Of a stretch of 64,000 bases of DNA, positions 1 through 8,467 are shown in pieces. Origin of the DNA: Nocardiopsis sp. NRRL B-16309 (lineage in GTDB: Bacteria; Actinomycetota; Actinomycetes; Streptosporangiales; Streptosporangiaceae); NCBI RefSeq assembly GCF_001279585.1, contig NZ_LGEC01000067.1:1-64000 (forward strand), read 5' to 3'. Below the pieces are notes generated by a model, which was not told the origin of the DNA, did no database searches, and saw only the letters and a program-made list of their open reading frames with translations. A program made the position numbers and the translations under genes. Every line of letters starts with the position of its first letter. Position 1 is the first letter of the stretch.

Positions 1-331
1 CGTCGCTACTGCCTGGCTCGCAAGCTCGCTGGCGGCAGAGACTCCTCCTGCAGGCACCGGCGCGCCCCTCACCCGTGCTTTCCTTGGGCCTCCGCTCGTT
101 CCTCGCTTTGGCCCGATCAACCCCCCTGTGGTCACGGTGAGCGGGGACGCTTCGGGTCGGGGTGCCCGCCATGGTGGGCGGGGCCTGTTCCGAGGGGGTA
201 CTTCCGTACTACTGTGTGTGTGAGAGCTGGGGGCGTGGATACGTGTGTGGCCCCGGTTCACCCCTCTCGAATCCTGCGGTGGGCCGTGAGCCCGTCCATC
301 CCTATCCCCCACATCGATAATCTTGAGCGCT
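1..331. other. non-coding region upstream of the MFS-tmk gene
   Basis: I see no convincing gene here. The stretch 96-116 has an inverted GGGCC/GGCCC pair. A GATAAT hexamer at 316-321 lies only about 10 bases before the ATG at 332, so the downstream transcript may be leaderless or nearly so. No good -35 box is visible. Confidence 0.4.
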
Positions 332-2449
332 ATGAGCAGATCTGCACCCCTGGGAGCGCCGGACGAGGCGCGCAACGTCCTCGCGATCACACCCTTCAGA
401 AGGCTGTGGATCTCGCTGACCCTGTCCAGCCTCGGTGACTGGCTGAGCCTTCTGGCACTGATGTCCCTGGCGGCGATCTTCACCGCCGACGCCTCCACCC
501 TGGTCCAGTACCTGGCGGTCAGCGGCGTCGTGCTGATCAAGCTCGCGCCGTCGATCGTGCTGAGCCCGCTGGTCGCGGCGCTCGCCGACCGGCTCGACCG
601 GCGGTGGACGATGGTCGCGGGCGACGTCCTGCGCGCCCTGCTGTACGTCTCCATCCCCCTGGTCGGCCTCTTCTTCCCTGGCTTCTCCCTGGAGTGGCTG
701 CTCATCGCGGCCTTCCTCGCGGAGGTCGTCGAACTCTTCTGGACGCCCGCCAAGGACGCCGCCGTCCCGGCGCTGGTGCCCCGCGGGCTCCAGCGGCAGG
801 CCGGACGGCTGTGCCTGCTGGTCGGCTACGGCACCGCCCCCGTCGCCGCGCTGCTCTTCGCCGCGCTGGCCTCGGTCGGCAACCTGCTCGGCGCGCTGGC
901 GCCGTCCCTGGCCAGCCCCGAGGCGGACGTCGCGCTCTACCTCAACGGCCTGATGTTCCTCGTCGCCGCGATCGTGGTCGCGGGACTGCCGATCCCCAAG
1001 CACAAGTCCGCCGGGGGCGGCCGGACCGGCACCCGGGACGCCGACCTCCTGAGGTCGGTGTGGACCGGCCGGCGCGCCGCCGGGACCTCGCCGCTCGGGC
1101 GCGGCCTCGTGCTGGGCATGCTCGGCGCCCTGGCCGCGGGCGGCACCGTCGTCGGTGTCGGCCGCCTGCACGTCGAGGGCCTGGGCGCGGGCAACGCCGG
1201 CTTCGGCGTCGTGTTCGCCGCGGTGTTCGCCGGGATGGCCCTGGGGATGCTCGCCGGTCCCCGGATCCTCAAGAAGTTCAGCCGCCGACGCCTGTTCGGC
1301 GTGAGCGCGGCCGTGGCCGGGCTGGCCCTGCTCTTCGCCGGCGCCGTCGCCGACATGGTGCTCACCGCCGTCCTCACGACCCTGCTGGGCGTGGGCGCGG
1401 GTATCGCCTGGGGACTCGGCACGGTCCTGCTCGCCGAGCAGGCCGAGGACGCCGAGGACGGGGACCGCGACCGGGCCCTGGCGTTCCTGCACGGCTGCGC
1501 CCGCGTCGTCCTGGTGGCCGCCGCCGCGTTCGCCGCGCTGGCCGCCGGACTCATCGGCGACTACACCCTGCCCCTGGGCCCCCTCACCTACGACCTGCGC
1601 GGCAGCGGGGTCGTCCTGATGGCGGTCGGCCTCGTCGCCGTCGTCGTGGCGTGGATCAGCTACCGCCAGGTCAACCGCGACGACCCCGAGGCCGGTCCGG
1701 GACTGGTGCCCGAACTGGTCGCCGCCCTGCGCGGTGTGGACCTCACCGAGGACGAGGACGAGGAGGAGCCCGGGCACTCCGGGGCCTTCATCGTCCTGGA
1801 GGGCGGCGAGGGCGCGGGCAAGTCCACCCAGGTCCGCGAGCTCACCGTGTGGCTGCGCGAGCAGGGATTCGAGGTGGTCGGCACCCGCCAGCCGGGTGCG
1901 ACCAAGCTCGGCATGCGCCTGCGCGGACTGCTGCTGGACCGGGAGAACTCGCACATCACCCCGCGCGCCGAGGTGCTGCTGTACGCGGCCGACAAGGCCG
2001 ACCACGTCGAGCAGGAGATCCTGCCCGCGCTCCGGCGCGGCGCCGTGGTGATCAGCGACCGGTACGTCGACTCGCTCCTGGCCTACCAGGGCGCGGGACG
2101 CGACCTCGCGCCCGACGAGATCCGCGGGATCAGCGACTGGGCCACCCAGGACCTCGTCCCGGACCTGACCGTCCTGCTGGACGTGAGCCCCGAGGCCGGG
2201 CTGTCCCGGCTGGGCGGACCGGCCGACCGCATCGAGTCGGAGTCGCTGGAGTTCCACGACCGCGTCCGCAAGGGGTTCCTGGCGCTCGCCAAGCAGGCCC
2301 CGGAGCGCTACCTGGTCGTGGACGCGTCCGAGCCGCAGGACCGTATCTCCAAGGAGATCCGGCGCCGGGTGCGCTCCCTGCTGCCCGACCCGGTCGACTC
2401 CAGCTCCGAGGCCGTCACCGGGATGATCCCGGTCATCAAGAACGACTGA
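332..2449 (+). CDS. tmk: MFS transporter-thymidylate kinase fusion protein
   Basis: The C-terminal third is a dTMP kinase, which phosphorylates dTMP to dTDP for dTTP synthesis. It has the P-loop GGEGAGKST at about residues 491-499, the DR(Y) motif in ISDRYVDSLLAYQG and a lid-like region. The first ~450 residues form a polytopic membrane domain of the major facilitator type, with repeated hydrophobic stretches and a GDWLSLLAL start. An acidic linker rich in DE separates the halves. A usual bacterial Tmk is about 210 residues; this protein is 705. Fusion of Tmk to an MFS domain is known in several actinobacteria. I chose ATG 332 over an in-frame TTG at 323. Ribosome-binding sequence is weak, and a GATAAT box close upstream hints at a leaderless message. 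Transport substrate unknown. Confidence 0.88.
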   Translation: MSRSAPLGAPDEARNVLAITPFRRLWISLTLSSLGDWLSLLALMSLAAIFTADASTLVQYLAVSGVVLIKLAPSIVLSPLVAALADRLDRRWTMVAGDVLRALLYVSIPLVGLFFPGFSLEWLLIAAFLAEVVELFWTPAKDAAVPALVPRGLQRQAGRLCLLVGYGTAPVAALLFAALASVGNLLGALAPSLASPEADVALYLNGLMFLVAAIVVAGLPIPKHKSAGGGRTGTRDADLLRSVWTGRRAAGTSPLGRGLVLGMLGALAAGGTVVGVGRLHVEGLGAGNAGFGVVFAAVFAGMALGMLAGPRILKKFSRRRLFGVSAAVAGLALLFAGAVADMVLTAVLTTLLGVGAGIAWGLGTVLLAEQAEDAEDGDRDRALAFLHGCARVVLVAAAAFAALAAGLIGDYTLPLGPLTYDLRGSGVVLMAVGLVAVVVAWISYRQVNRDDPEAGPGLVPELVAALRGVDLTEDEDEEEPGHSGAFIVLEGGEGAGKSTQVRELTVWLREQGFEVVGTRQPGATKLGMRLRGLLLDRENSHITPRAEVLLYAADKADHVEQEILPALRRGAVVISDRYVDSLLAYQGAGRDLAPDEIRGISDWATQDLVPDLTVLLDVSPEAGLSRLGGPADRIESESLEFHDRVRKGFLALAKQAPERYLVVDASEPQDRISKEIRRRVRSLLPDPVDSSSEAVTGMIPVIKND

Positions 2450-2468
2450 CGGCGGCGGCCGCCGCCGG

Positions 2469-3110
2469 TCAGGAGCGGACGCGGTAGCGCAGGTGGGTGA
2501 CCCCGGGGGCGGACACCACGCGCTCCTGCTCGAACGCGGGACCGGTGACGCCGTCGAACAGCCGCGTGCCGGAGCCCAGGAGTAGCGGGACCAGGGCGAG
2601 GTCCAACCGGTGCACCAGCCCGGCGACCAGGCAGTTCCGCATGGTGGCGGCGCCTCCGGCGACCAGGACGTCCAGGTCGCCGGCCGCCCGCCGGGCGCGC
2701 TCGACCGCTGCGGCGGGGCCCTCCGTCACGAAGTGGAAGGTCGTTCCGCCCGCCATCTCCAGGGGCTCCCTGGGGTGGTGGGTCACGACGAACACCGGGG
2801 CGCGGAAGGGCGGTTCCTCGCCCCACCAGCCGCGCCACGGAGCCTCCTCGTCCCACGGCCCCGGACCGCCCCCGAACATGTTCCGGCCCATCACCACGGC
2901 GCCGACGTCGGACTGGACCTCGGTGACCACGGGCGTGGAGGCGTTCACCTCGCCGCCCTCCATCCCGTGCCGCTCACGCCAGGCCGCGAGTTCGACCACC
3001 CAGTCGTGCAGGCGTTCGCCGCCCGCCCCCAGCGGCCGCTCGGCGCTCTGGTCCGGCCCGGCCGCGTACCCGTCCAGGGAGACGGAGATATGGGCCCTGG
3101 TCATGCTCAT
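2469..3110 (-). CDS. dihydrofolate reductase family (RibD C-terminal-like) protein
   Basis: This 213-residue protein opens with the MTRAHISVSLDGYAAGP pattern typical of the RibD_C/DHFR-like fold. It continues with GAVVMGRNMFGG and a glycine-rich LVAGGAATMRNCL segment that in the family contacts NADPH. The family includes stand-alone reductases of unknown substrate; true folate or riboflavin function cannot be assigned. ATG 3110 is preceded by AGGAG with a 5-base gap; a second ATG follows two codons later. It is convergent with the tmk gene and divergent from holB. Confidence 0.8.
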   Translation of the reverse strand: MSMTRAHISVSLDGYAAGPDQSAERPLGAGGERLHDWVVELAAWRERHGMEGGEVNASTPVVTEVQSDVGAVVMGRNMFGGGPGPWDEEAPWRGWWGEEPPFRAPVFVVTHHPREPLEMAGGTTFHFVTEGPAAAVERARRAAGDLDVLVAGGAATMRNCLVAGLVHRLDLALVPLLLGSGTRLFDGVTGPAFEQERVVSAPGVTHLRYRVRS

Positions 3111-3355
3111 GGACGCTCCTCGGTGCCTCGTGGATGGCAGTACCGTACGTCGCCGGGACGGCGGGGGCACGGAGACCCGCGCCGGGAGGCCGGAGGGCGC
3201 CCATCCCGTCGTCGGCGACTCCTATCCTGGGAGCGGACCTCCGCGCGGGCCGAAGGCAGGGCGCGGGCCGCAGGCTCTCGGCCGAGGGCGCTGGCCCCGT
3301 ACTCTTCGCCCGGCGGACTCCCGGGGCGATGGTGGACAACAGGTGGGGGGCGGAC

Positions 3356-4528
3356 GTGACGGTCTTCGACGACCTGATCGGTCAGCGGGCCGCGGTCGGC
3401 CGGCTCGAACGGGCCGTGGCCGGAGCGGGTGACCTGGTCGCCGGCGGACCGGGCACGGGCATGACGCACGCCTGGCTGTTCACCGGGCCGCCCGGGTCGG
3501 GCCGCTCCGAGGCCGCGCGCGCCTTCGCCGCCGCGCTCCAGTGCCCCGACGGCGGATGCGGCCACTGCGGCTCCTGCCACCAGGTGCTCACCGGCACCCA
3601 CCCCGACGTCCTCTACGTCCGGCCCAGCGGACTGAGCTACGGCGTGGCCGCCACCCGTGACCTGGTGCTGAAGGCCAGCTCGAAGCCGTCCGGCGGGCGG
3701 TTCCGGATCGTCCTGTTCGAGGACGCCGAGCGGGCCACCGAGGCCGCCTCCAACGCCCTGCTCAAGGCCGTGGAGGAGCCCTCGCCGCGCACGGTGTGGC
3801 TGCTGTGCACGCCCACCCCCGACGACCTGCTCATCACCATCCGCTCGCGCTGCCGCATGGTCACCCTGGCCACGCCGCCCACCGCCGAACTCGTCTCCGC
3901 TCTCGTCCAGCGGGACGGCGTGGACCCCGACACCGCCCGGTCGGCCGCGCGCGCCGCCGCGGGCCGCATCGACCGCGCCCGGCAGCTCGCCACCGACCCC
4001 GAGGCCCGCCGCCGACGGGAGGAGGTGCTGTCGATCCCGGTGCGGCTGGACGGCACGGGCGCGTGCGTCGTCGCCGCGGCCCGGCTCTACGAGATCGCCG
4101 AGGAGGACTCCAAGACCCTCACCGCCGCGCTCGACGAGCGGGAGCGGGGCGAGATGCGGGCGGCCTTCGGCGAGGGCTCCACCGGCAAGGGCGTCGCGAA
4201 GGCGATCCGGGGGTCGGCGGGCGCGATGAAGGACCTGGAGGAGCGGCAGAAGCGCCGTGCCACGCGCATCAAACGCGACTCCTACGACCGCGCCCTGCTC
4301 GACCTGGCGGCGTTCTACCGCGACGTCCTGGCGCTGCAGCTCGGCGCCCAGGTGGAACTGTCCACGGTCGAGCGCTCCGGCGACCTGGAGCGCGTGGCCC
4401 GCTCCAGCACACCCGAGTCCACGCTCCGCCGGATCGACGCCATCATGGAGTGCCGGACGCGCATCGGCGCCAACGTGCACCCCCAGATCGCCATGGAGGC
4501 GATGACCTCCGCACTGCTGGCCGGCTGA
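3356..4528 (+). CDS. holB: DNA polymerase III subunit delta prime
   Basis: Clamp-loader subunit that works with tau/gamma and delta to load the beta clamp. The protein (390 residues) starts MTVFDDLIGQ, as actinobacterial delta prime proteins do. It carries a degenerate Walker A, GPPGSGRSE, where the usual Lys is replaced, as expected for the non-hydrolysing delta prime. Next come a zinc-binding cluster (C..C..C..C within CPDGGCGHCGSCHQ) and the AAA+ sensor region SNALLKAVEEP. GTG 3356 was chosen because GGGGGG lies just upstream and the N-terminus matches relatives. An in-frame ATG at 3329 would add nine residues. In actinobacteria it usually follows tmk; here a RibD-like gene is inserted on the other strand. 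Confidence 0.9.
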   Translation: MTVFDDLIGQRAAVGRLERAVAGAGDLVAGGPGTGMTHAWLFTGPPGSGRSEAARAFAAALQCPDGGCGHCGSCHQVLTGTHPDVLYVRPSGLSYGVAATRDLVLKASSKPSGGRFRIVLFEDAERATEAASNALLKAVEEPSPRTVWLLCTPTPDDLLITIRSRCRMVTLATPPTAELVSALVQRDGVDPDTARSAARAAAGRIDRARQLATDPEARRRREEVLSIPVRLDGTGACVVAAARLYEIAEEDSKTLTAALDERERGEMRAAFGEGSTGKGVAKAIRGSAGAMKDLEERQKRRATRIKRDSYDRALLDLAAFYRDVLALQLGAQVELSTVERSGDLERVARSSTPESTLRRIDAIMECRTRIGANVHPQIAMEAMTSALLAG

Positions 4529-4640
4529 CGCGCTCCGGCGCGCCGTGTGCCCGGCGCCGGGCGGGTGCCCGGTCCAGGGCGCGCGCGGCACCGATACGGA
4601 CACGCCGACCACCGTCGGCGGCGACGAGAGGCGGACAGGC

Positions 4641-6182
4641 GTGGCGACGAGGGTACGTGGAGCGGTGGCGCTCGGGATCGCGGGCGCGGTACTGCTGGCC
4701 TCCGGCTGTACGCCCGGCGGGGACGGCGGCGAGGGGCCGGCGCCGACCGAGGACTCGGGCGCCCTCGCGGAGTTCACCTCCCAGGAGTTCGCCTGGGGCG
4801 CCTGCGAGGAGGGCGGCTCCGACGTCGAGTGCGCCGTCTACGAGGTGCCCATGGACTACGGCGACCTCGGCGGCGAGCGGATCGAGATCGCGGTCAAGCG
4901 CCTGCCCGCCTCCGGGAACGACCGACTCGGCTCCCTGCTCATCAATCCGGGCGGCCCCGGCGGCTCGGGCTACGACCGCGTGGACGTCGCCGCCTACGGG
5001 GTCAGCGAGGACGTACGGGAGCGCTTCGACGTGGTCGGCTTCGACCCGCGCGGTGTGGGCCGCAGCTCGCCGCTGACCTGCTTCGACGCGGAGGAGATCG
5101 ATGACTTCCTCGGTGTGGAGGTCGCCGACGGAGCCTCGGACGACATCGCCGACGCGGCGGAGCTCGTGGAGAGCAGCCAGGAGTTCGTCGAGGCCTGCGA
5201 GGACAACGCACCCGACCTCATGCGCCACATGGGCACCGCCGACGTCGCCCGCGACATGGACGTGCTGCGCGCCCTGGTCGGCGACGAGCGGCTGACCTAC
5301 CTGGGCTCCTCCTACGGCACCCACATCGGGGCCCAGTACGCCGACCAGTTCCCCGAGCGGGTGCGCGCCCTGGTCCTGGACGGAGCGGTCGACCCCGCCC
5401 AGAGCCCGCTGGACATGGGCGTGGAACAGGCGACCGGGTTCGAGACCGCGCTGCGGGCCTTCGTCGCGGACTGCCTGAACCGCGCCGACTGCCCGCTGGG
5501 CGGCCCGGGGACCAGCGTCGACGAGGGCGTGGCCGCGCTCGACGACTTCCTGGAGGGCGCCGCGGAGCGGCCGCTGGCCAACAGCGCCGACGACCGCGAG
5601 GTCAACCGGGCCCGCGCCGAACTGGGCGTGCTCGCCGCGCTGTACACGGAGAGCTGGTGGCCGAGCGTGCGCGAGGCTCTCACAGCCGCGATGGAGGACG
5701 GCGACGGCACGGGCCTCGTCCTGCTCGGCGACGACCTCTACGGGCGCACCGACACCGAGGAGTACGAGAACTCCACCGCCGCGCTCATCGCGGTGAACTG
5801 CTCGGACTCTCCCAGCCCGCGGGACGTCGGCGAGTACGCGGAGGCCGCCGAGGAGGCGGGCGAGGAGTCGCCGGTCTTCGGGCCGATGCTGGCCTGGGGT
5901 TCGCTGCCGTGCGCCTACTGGCCGGAGGACGCGGTGGCCGAGGGCGGCGAGCTGACCGCGGCCGGCGCCGATCCGATCATGGTGGTGGGGACCACCCGCG
6001 ACTCCGCGACGCCCTACGCGTGGTCGGAGGCGCTGGCCGAGCAGCTGGAGTCCGGGTTCCTGGTCACCCGGGACGGCGACGGCCACACCGGCTACCGCAT
6101 GGGCGACGCGTGCGTGGACGCGATGGTGGACGACTACCTCATCGACCTCGCGGTGCCCGAGGACGGCATGGCCTGCGCCTGA
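4641..6182 (+). CDS. secreted alpha/beta hydrolase lipoprotein, TAP (tripeptidyl aminopeptidase) family
   Basis: A 513-residue exported lipoprotein. The N-terminus has arginines, a hydrophobic core and a lipobox ending LASGC, so it should be anchored to the outer face of the membrane. The catalytic triad of the alpha/beta hydrolase fold is visible: nucleophile Ser about 224 in GSSYGT, Asp about 454 in GTTRDSATP and His about 482 in GDGHTGY. The C-terminal part matches the TAP-like domain. Relatives remove tripeptides from the N-termini of peptides or activate secreted proteins; the exact substrate here is unknown. Start GTG 4641 follows a GAGAGG sequence. It lies 112 bases after holB. Confidence 0.85.
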   Translation: MATRVRGAVALGIAGAVLLASGCTPGGDGGEGPAPTEDSGALAEFTSQEFAWGACEEGGSDVECAVYEVPMDYGDLGGERIEIAVKRLPASGNDRLGSLLINPGGPGGSGYDRVDVAAYGVSEDVRERFDVVGFDPRGVGRSSPLTCFDAEEIDDFLGVEVADGASDDIADAAELVESSQEFVEACEDNAPDLMRHMGTADVARDMDVLRALVGDERLTYLGSSYGTHIGAQYADQFPERVRALVLDGAVDPAQSPLDMGVEQATGFETALRAFVADCLNRADCPLGGPGTSVDEGVAALDDFLEGAAERPLANSADDREVNRARAELGVLAALYTESWWPSVREALTAAMEDGDGTGLVLLGDDLYGRTDTEEYENSTAALIAVNCSDSPSPRDVGEYAEAAEEAGEESPVFGPMLAWGSLPCAYWPEDAVAEGGELTAAGADPIMVVGTTRDSATPYAWSEALAEQLESGFLVTRDGDGHTGYRMGDACVDAMVDDYLIDLAVPEDGMACA

Positions 6183-6266
6183 CGTCACACCGGAAAAGGT
6201 GGACGCGGCACCCTGGTGGAGGCGCTAGACTGGTGACCGCTTCGCAGCGTTCGCGCGCGGCGCGGT

Positions 6267-6342
6267 GCCGCCTTAGCTCAGTCGGCAGAGCGATTCACTC
6301 GTAATGAATAGGTCGTCGGTTCGATTCCGACAGGCGGCTCCA
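6267..6342 (+). tRNA. tRNA-Thr (anticodon CGT)
   Basis: A full cloverleaf can be folded. The acceptor stem is GCCGCCT with AGGCGGC, the D arm contains TAGCTCAGTCGGCAGAGC, the anticodon arm is ATTCA-CTCGTAA-TGAAT giving CGT, and the T arm has GTTCGATTC. The CCA end is encoded. A TAGACT hexamer at 6226-6231 is a plausible -10 box. It reads ACG codons. Confidence 0.97.
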
Positions 6343-6345
6343 CCC

Positions 6346-6382
6346 ACTCGGGCCCGTCCGGTTCCTCCGGACGGGCCCGAGT
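6346..6382 (+). terminator. terminator after tRNA-Thr
   Basis: Perfect 16-bp inverted repeat (6346-6361 with 6367-6382) with a 5-base loop, starting four bases after the tRNA CCA. No T-run follows, as is common in actinomycetes. Confidence 0.85.
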
Positions 6383-6569
6383 CGTGTCCGGGGTGCGGGA
6401 GGCCGGCACCTGCGCCGTCCCGCGGGCCGGAACCGGCGGGGCCGGGCGGCCCCGGGGGTCGGCGGAGGCGGTTTTCCAGCCGCGAACCGAGCCGCGGGGA
6501 ACTCCGGCCCCCTGCCGCCGGAGGACGTCGCACTGGGTGACGGAGACATGACATGGGTAGATGCGCGGT

Positions 6570-6959
6570 ATGAGCCTGTTGTTCATGTTGCTCGCGCTGG
6601 TGGGGTGCCTGCTGGTGCTCGGGGGCGGTTCCTACGCCCTGCGCCGTGTCATCGCGTACCTGGGGTCGCGGCCCGACGCGGTGGGGGAGGACTCCGGGCC
6701 CCCGTCGGCGGTGTCCGCCGCGGACCGGGAACACGTGGGCGGCTACGTCTTCGCCCCCCGGCCGGATGGCGAGGGGCGGGAGCCCGAGGACGTGGCTTCG
6801 TCGGTGCGCGCCCGCGCGGCCAACCTGGTCGCTCTGGGGCGGATCGAGGAGGCGGTGCGCGTGGTCCGGGAGCGGGCGGGGGCGGACGAGGAGCGCGCCC
6901 GGCGGATCGTGGGCGCCCTGGAACGGAGCGCCGACCCGGGCCCGGCCCTGGAGCCCTGA
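6570..6959 (+). CDS. small membrane-anchored protein with ribosomal L7/L12 C-terminal-like segment
   Basis: A 129-residue protein. One N-terminal membrane segment (about residues 1-22, LLFMLLALVGCLLVLGGG) is followed by a charged linker. The C-terminal helix-turn-helix-like stretch, ALGRIEEAVRVVRERAG then DEERARRIVGALE, resembles the L7/L12 C-terminal domain seen in other small actinobacterial membrane proteins. Function is unknown. ATG 6570 puts the hydrophobic segment at the N-terminus; ATG 6561 adds three residues. No strong ribosome-binding site is visible for either. Confidence 0.6.
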   Translation: MSLLFMLLALVGCLLVLGGGSYALRRVIAYLGSRPDAVGEDSGPPSAVSAADREHVGGYVFAPRPDGEGREPEDVASSVRARAANLVALGRIEEAVRVVRERAGADEERARRIVGALERSADPGPALEP

Positions 6960-7002
6960 CCAGGGCGTGCCCGGTGGGCACCCGCCCTGGCCGGGGCGGG
7001 TG

Positions 7003-7161
7003 TCAGACGGCGCTCTGGCGGCTCTGGATCCAGCCCCACACCACGGTCGCCAGGAACAGGATGGCACCGATGACGCCGAGCCAGAGCAGCCCCTTCACGA
7101 TGAGGCCGATGATCGTCAGGGCCAGCCAGACTGCCAGCAGGATCAGGATGAGATAGACCAT
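7003..7161 (-). CDS. small hydrophobic membrane protein (52 aa)
   Basis: Almost the whole protein is hydrophobic, with two membrane segments (about 2-22 and 25-45) and a short QSRQSAV tail. ATG 7161 is preceded by a strong AGGAGG with a 5-base gap, which fixes the start; longer upstream extensions in this frame are not supported. Similar tiny hydrophobic proteins occur in many actinomycetes without known function. Confidence 0.75.
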   Translation of the reverse strand: MVYLILILLAVWLALTIIGLIVKGLLWLGVIGAILFLATVVWGWIQSRQSAV

Positions 7162-7350
7162 GGTCGCCTCCTGGGACGGGTGAGCGGATCCACGTAGGGG
7201 CCTACCCGTACCCGGCCCCGCGCACCCCCGGCCGCCTGGGCCGAAACGGGGAGCGGGCCCGGGAAGGCACGGCGCGGGCGCGGGGGTTCCCGGGCCCCGG
7301 GCGCCCGCTGGGGCGCCGAGCGCAGCGGGGCGGGTGTCCGCGGAACGTGC

Positions 7351-7511
7351 CGAGGGAGTGTTTTGGCTTTCGGGTGAGCGAGCGGTCGCCAGGCCATCTC
7401 TCGCAAGGCGATGTGCGAAGTTCAGCCTGGTGGTGCTGCACGAGCGCAGAGGCGCGGCGAGAGGCAGCCTGGCGACCGCGAGCCCGGAATGCCGCAAAAA
7501 ACACGACCTAG
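7351..7511 (+). mobile_element. 161-bp MITE-like hairpin element, copy 1
   Basis: About 96% identical (7 differences over 161 bp, hand alignment) to the stretch 42552-42712 in opposite orientation. The ends are imperfect inverted repeats, GGAGTGTTTTGGC against GTCGTGTTTTTTGC, bounded by CGAG on the left and CTAG on the right. The inner arms also pair (GCGAGCGGTCGCCAGGC with GCCTGGCGACCGCGAGC), so the whole unit can fold into a long hairpin. It carries no gene. Size, terminal repeats and the 4-bp CTAG boundary suggest a non-autonomous element; IS701-family transposases duplicate YTAR sites, but linking the two is inference. Confidence 0.75.
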
Positions 7512-8341
7512 GGCCAGGTGCCGTCCACCACGGTCCCGTGGCCGGGCTTGGTCCGGTCCAGCCACTCCTGGCGGCCCCGGGCGAAGCCCAGGGCCCACTC
7601 GACCTGGCGCTGGTGGAGCTCCGCCAGACCGAGCGCGGCGACGTCCGCGTGGCGCGCGCCGATCTCCTCGGCCACGGCGAGCGCGGCGACGGCGTCGGCG
7701 GTCGCGGTGTGGGCGTCGGTCAGGTCCACGCCGTAGAACTCGCTCATGGCGCCCAGGTTGCGCTTGCCGCGCCGGTAGGGGTCCACCCCGCGGTCGATCA
7801 CCAGCGGGTCCACCACGGGCGCCACGGCGCCGCCGAGGCGGTCCGTGAGCGAGGGCAGGCCGTGCCGGGCGAGCTCGGCGGCGAGCACACCGAGGTCGTA
7901 GGGCGCGTTGAACACCACCAGCCCCTGTCCGGCGCCGAGCTGTTCGGCGAGGGCCTGGGCGATCTCGTCCAGGCACTCCGTCGCCGGCCGGCCCTCGGCG
8001 CGCGCCCGTTCCGTGGTGATGCCGTGGATGGCGACCGCGTCCGCGGGGATCTCACGGGGGCCGGGGTCGACCAGCCACGTGCGGCTCTTGCCCTCGCGGT
8101 CCACCAGGGCCGCCGAGACGAGGAAGGCCGTGGCCGGGTCGCGGTCGGAGGTCTCGGAGTCGAACCCGAGCAGCGGGGTGGTGTGCCAGCCCAGGTGGTC
8201 GCCGCGGGCGGGCGGGGTGGGACGCGGCTCGTGCTCGGCGCAGTACGTGCGCCATCGGCCGCCCTCCTTGACGACGACCCCGTCACCGGTGCCGACGGAG
8301 TCCGAGCAGGTGGTGCAGGTCCCGGGGTAGCGGTTGCGCAT
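7508..8341 (-). CDS. DEDDh 3'-5' exonuclease with N-terminal zinc-ribbon-like motif
   Basis: A 277-residue protein of the DnaQ/Pol III epsilon exonuclease superfamily. Exo I is LLGFDSETSD (Asp, Glu), exo II is VVFNAPYDLGVL (Asp) and exo III is DAHTATADAVAAL (His and Asp). The N-terminus has CTTC and a later YCAEHEP, a possible four-ligand zinc site that normal epsilon subunits lack. Such proteins are common in actinobacteria and probably act in repair or RNA/DNA trimming; the substrate is unproven. The TAG stop lies inside the CTAG end of the repeat element at 7351-7511, so the last few residues may have been set by its insertion. Confidence 0.82.
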   Translation of the reverse strand: MRNRYPGTCTTCSDSVGTGDGVVVKEGGRWRTYCAEHEPRPTPPARGDHLGWHTTPLLGFDSETSDRDPATAFLVSAALVDREGKSRTWLVDPGPREIPADAVAIHGITTERARAEGRPATECLDEIAQALAEQLGAGQGLVVFNAPYDLGVLAAELARHGLPSLTDRLGGAVAPVVDPLVIDRGVDPYRRGKRNLGAMSEFYGVDLTDAHTATADAVAALAVAEEIGARHADVAALGLAELHQRQVEWALGFARGRQEWLDRTKPGHGTVVDGTWP

Positions 8342-8467
8342 GGGGTCCTCTCCGACGGGATGATCGGTGATCGAGCAACATCGTAGAGCTCGGTGGTGAC
8401 AGTCGGTGCGCGAACGGCCGAGGTGACAGGGGTGTGCGGAAGGGGATATCCGGGGAAGAGAGGGGAC

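Noticed and set aside
1..180. 3' end of topA, which usually precedes tmk in actinobacteria
   Set aside because: No lysine/alanine-rich TopA tail or other coding pattern can be read here in any frame.
302..2257. Long minus-strand open frame opposite tmk
   Set aside because: It mirrors the GC-rich codon bias of the real gene. Composition is Gly/Gln/Arg/His-rich without domains, and no ribosome-binding site is present.
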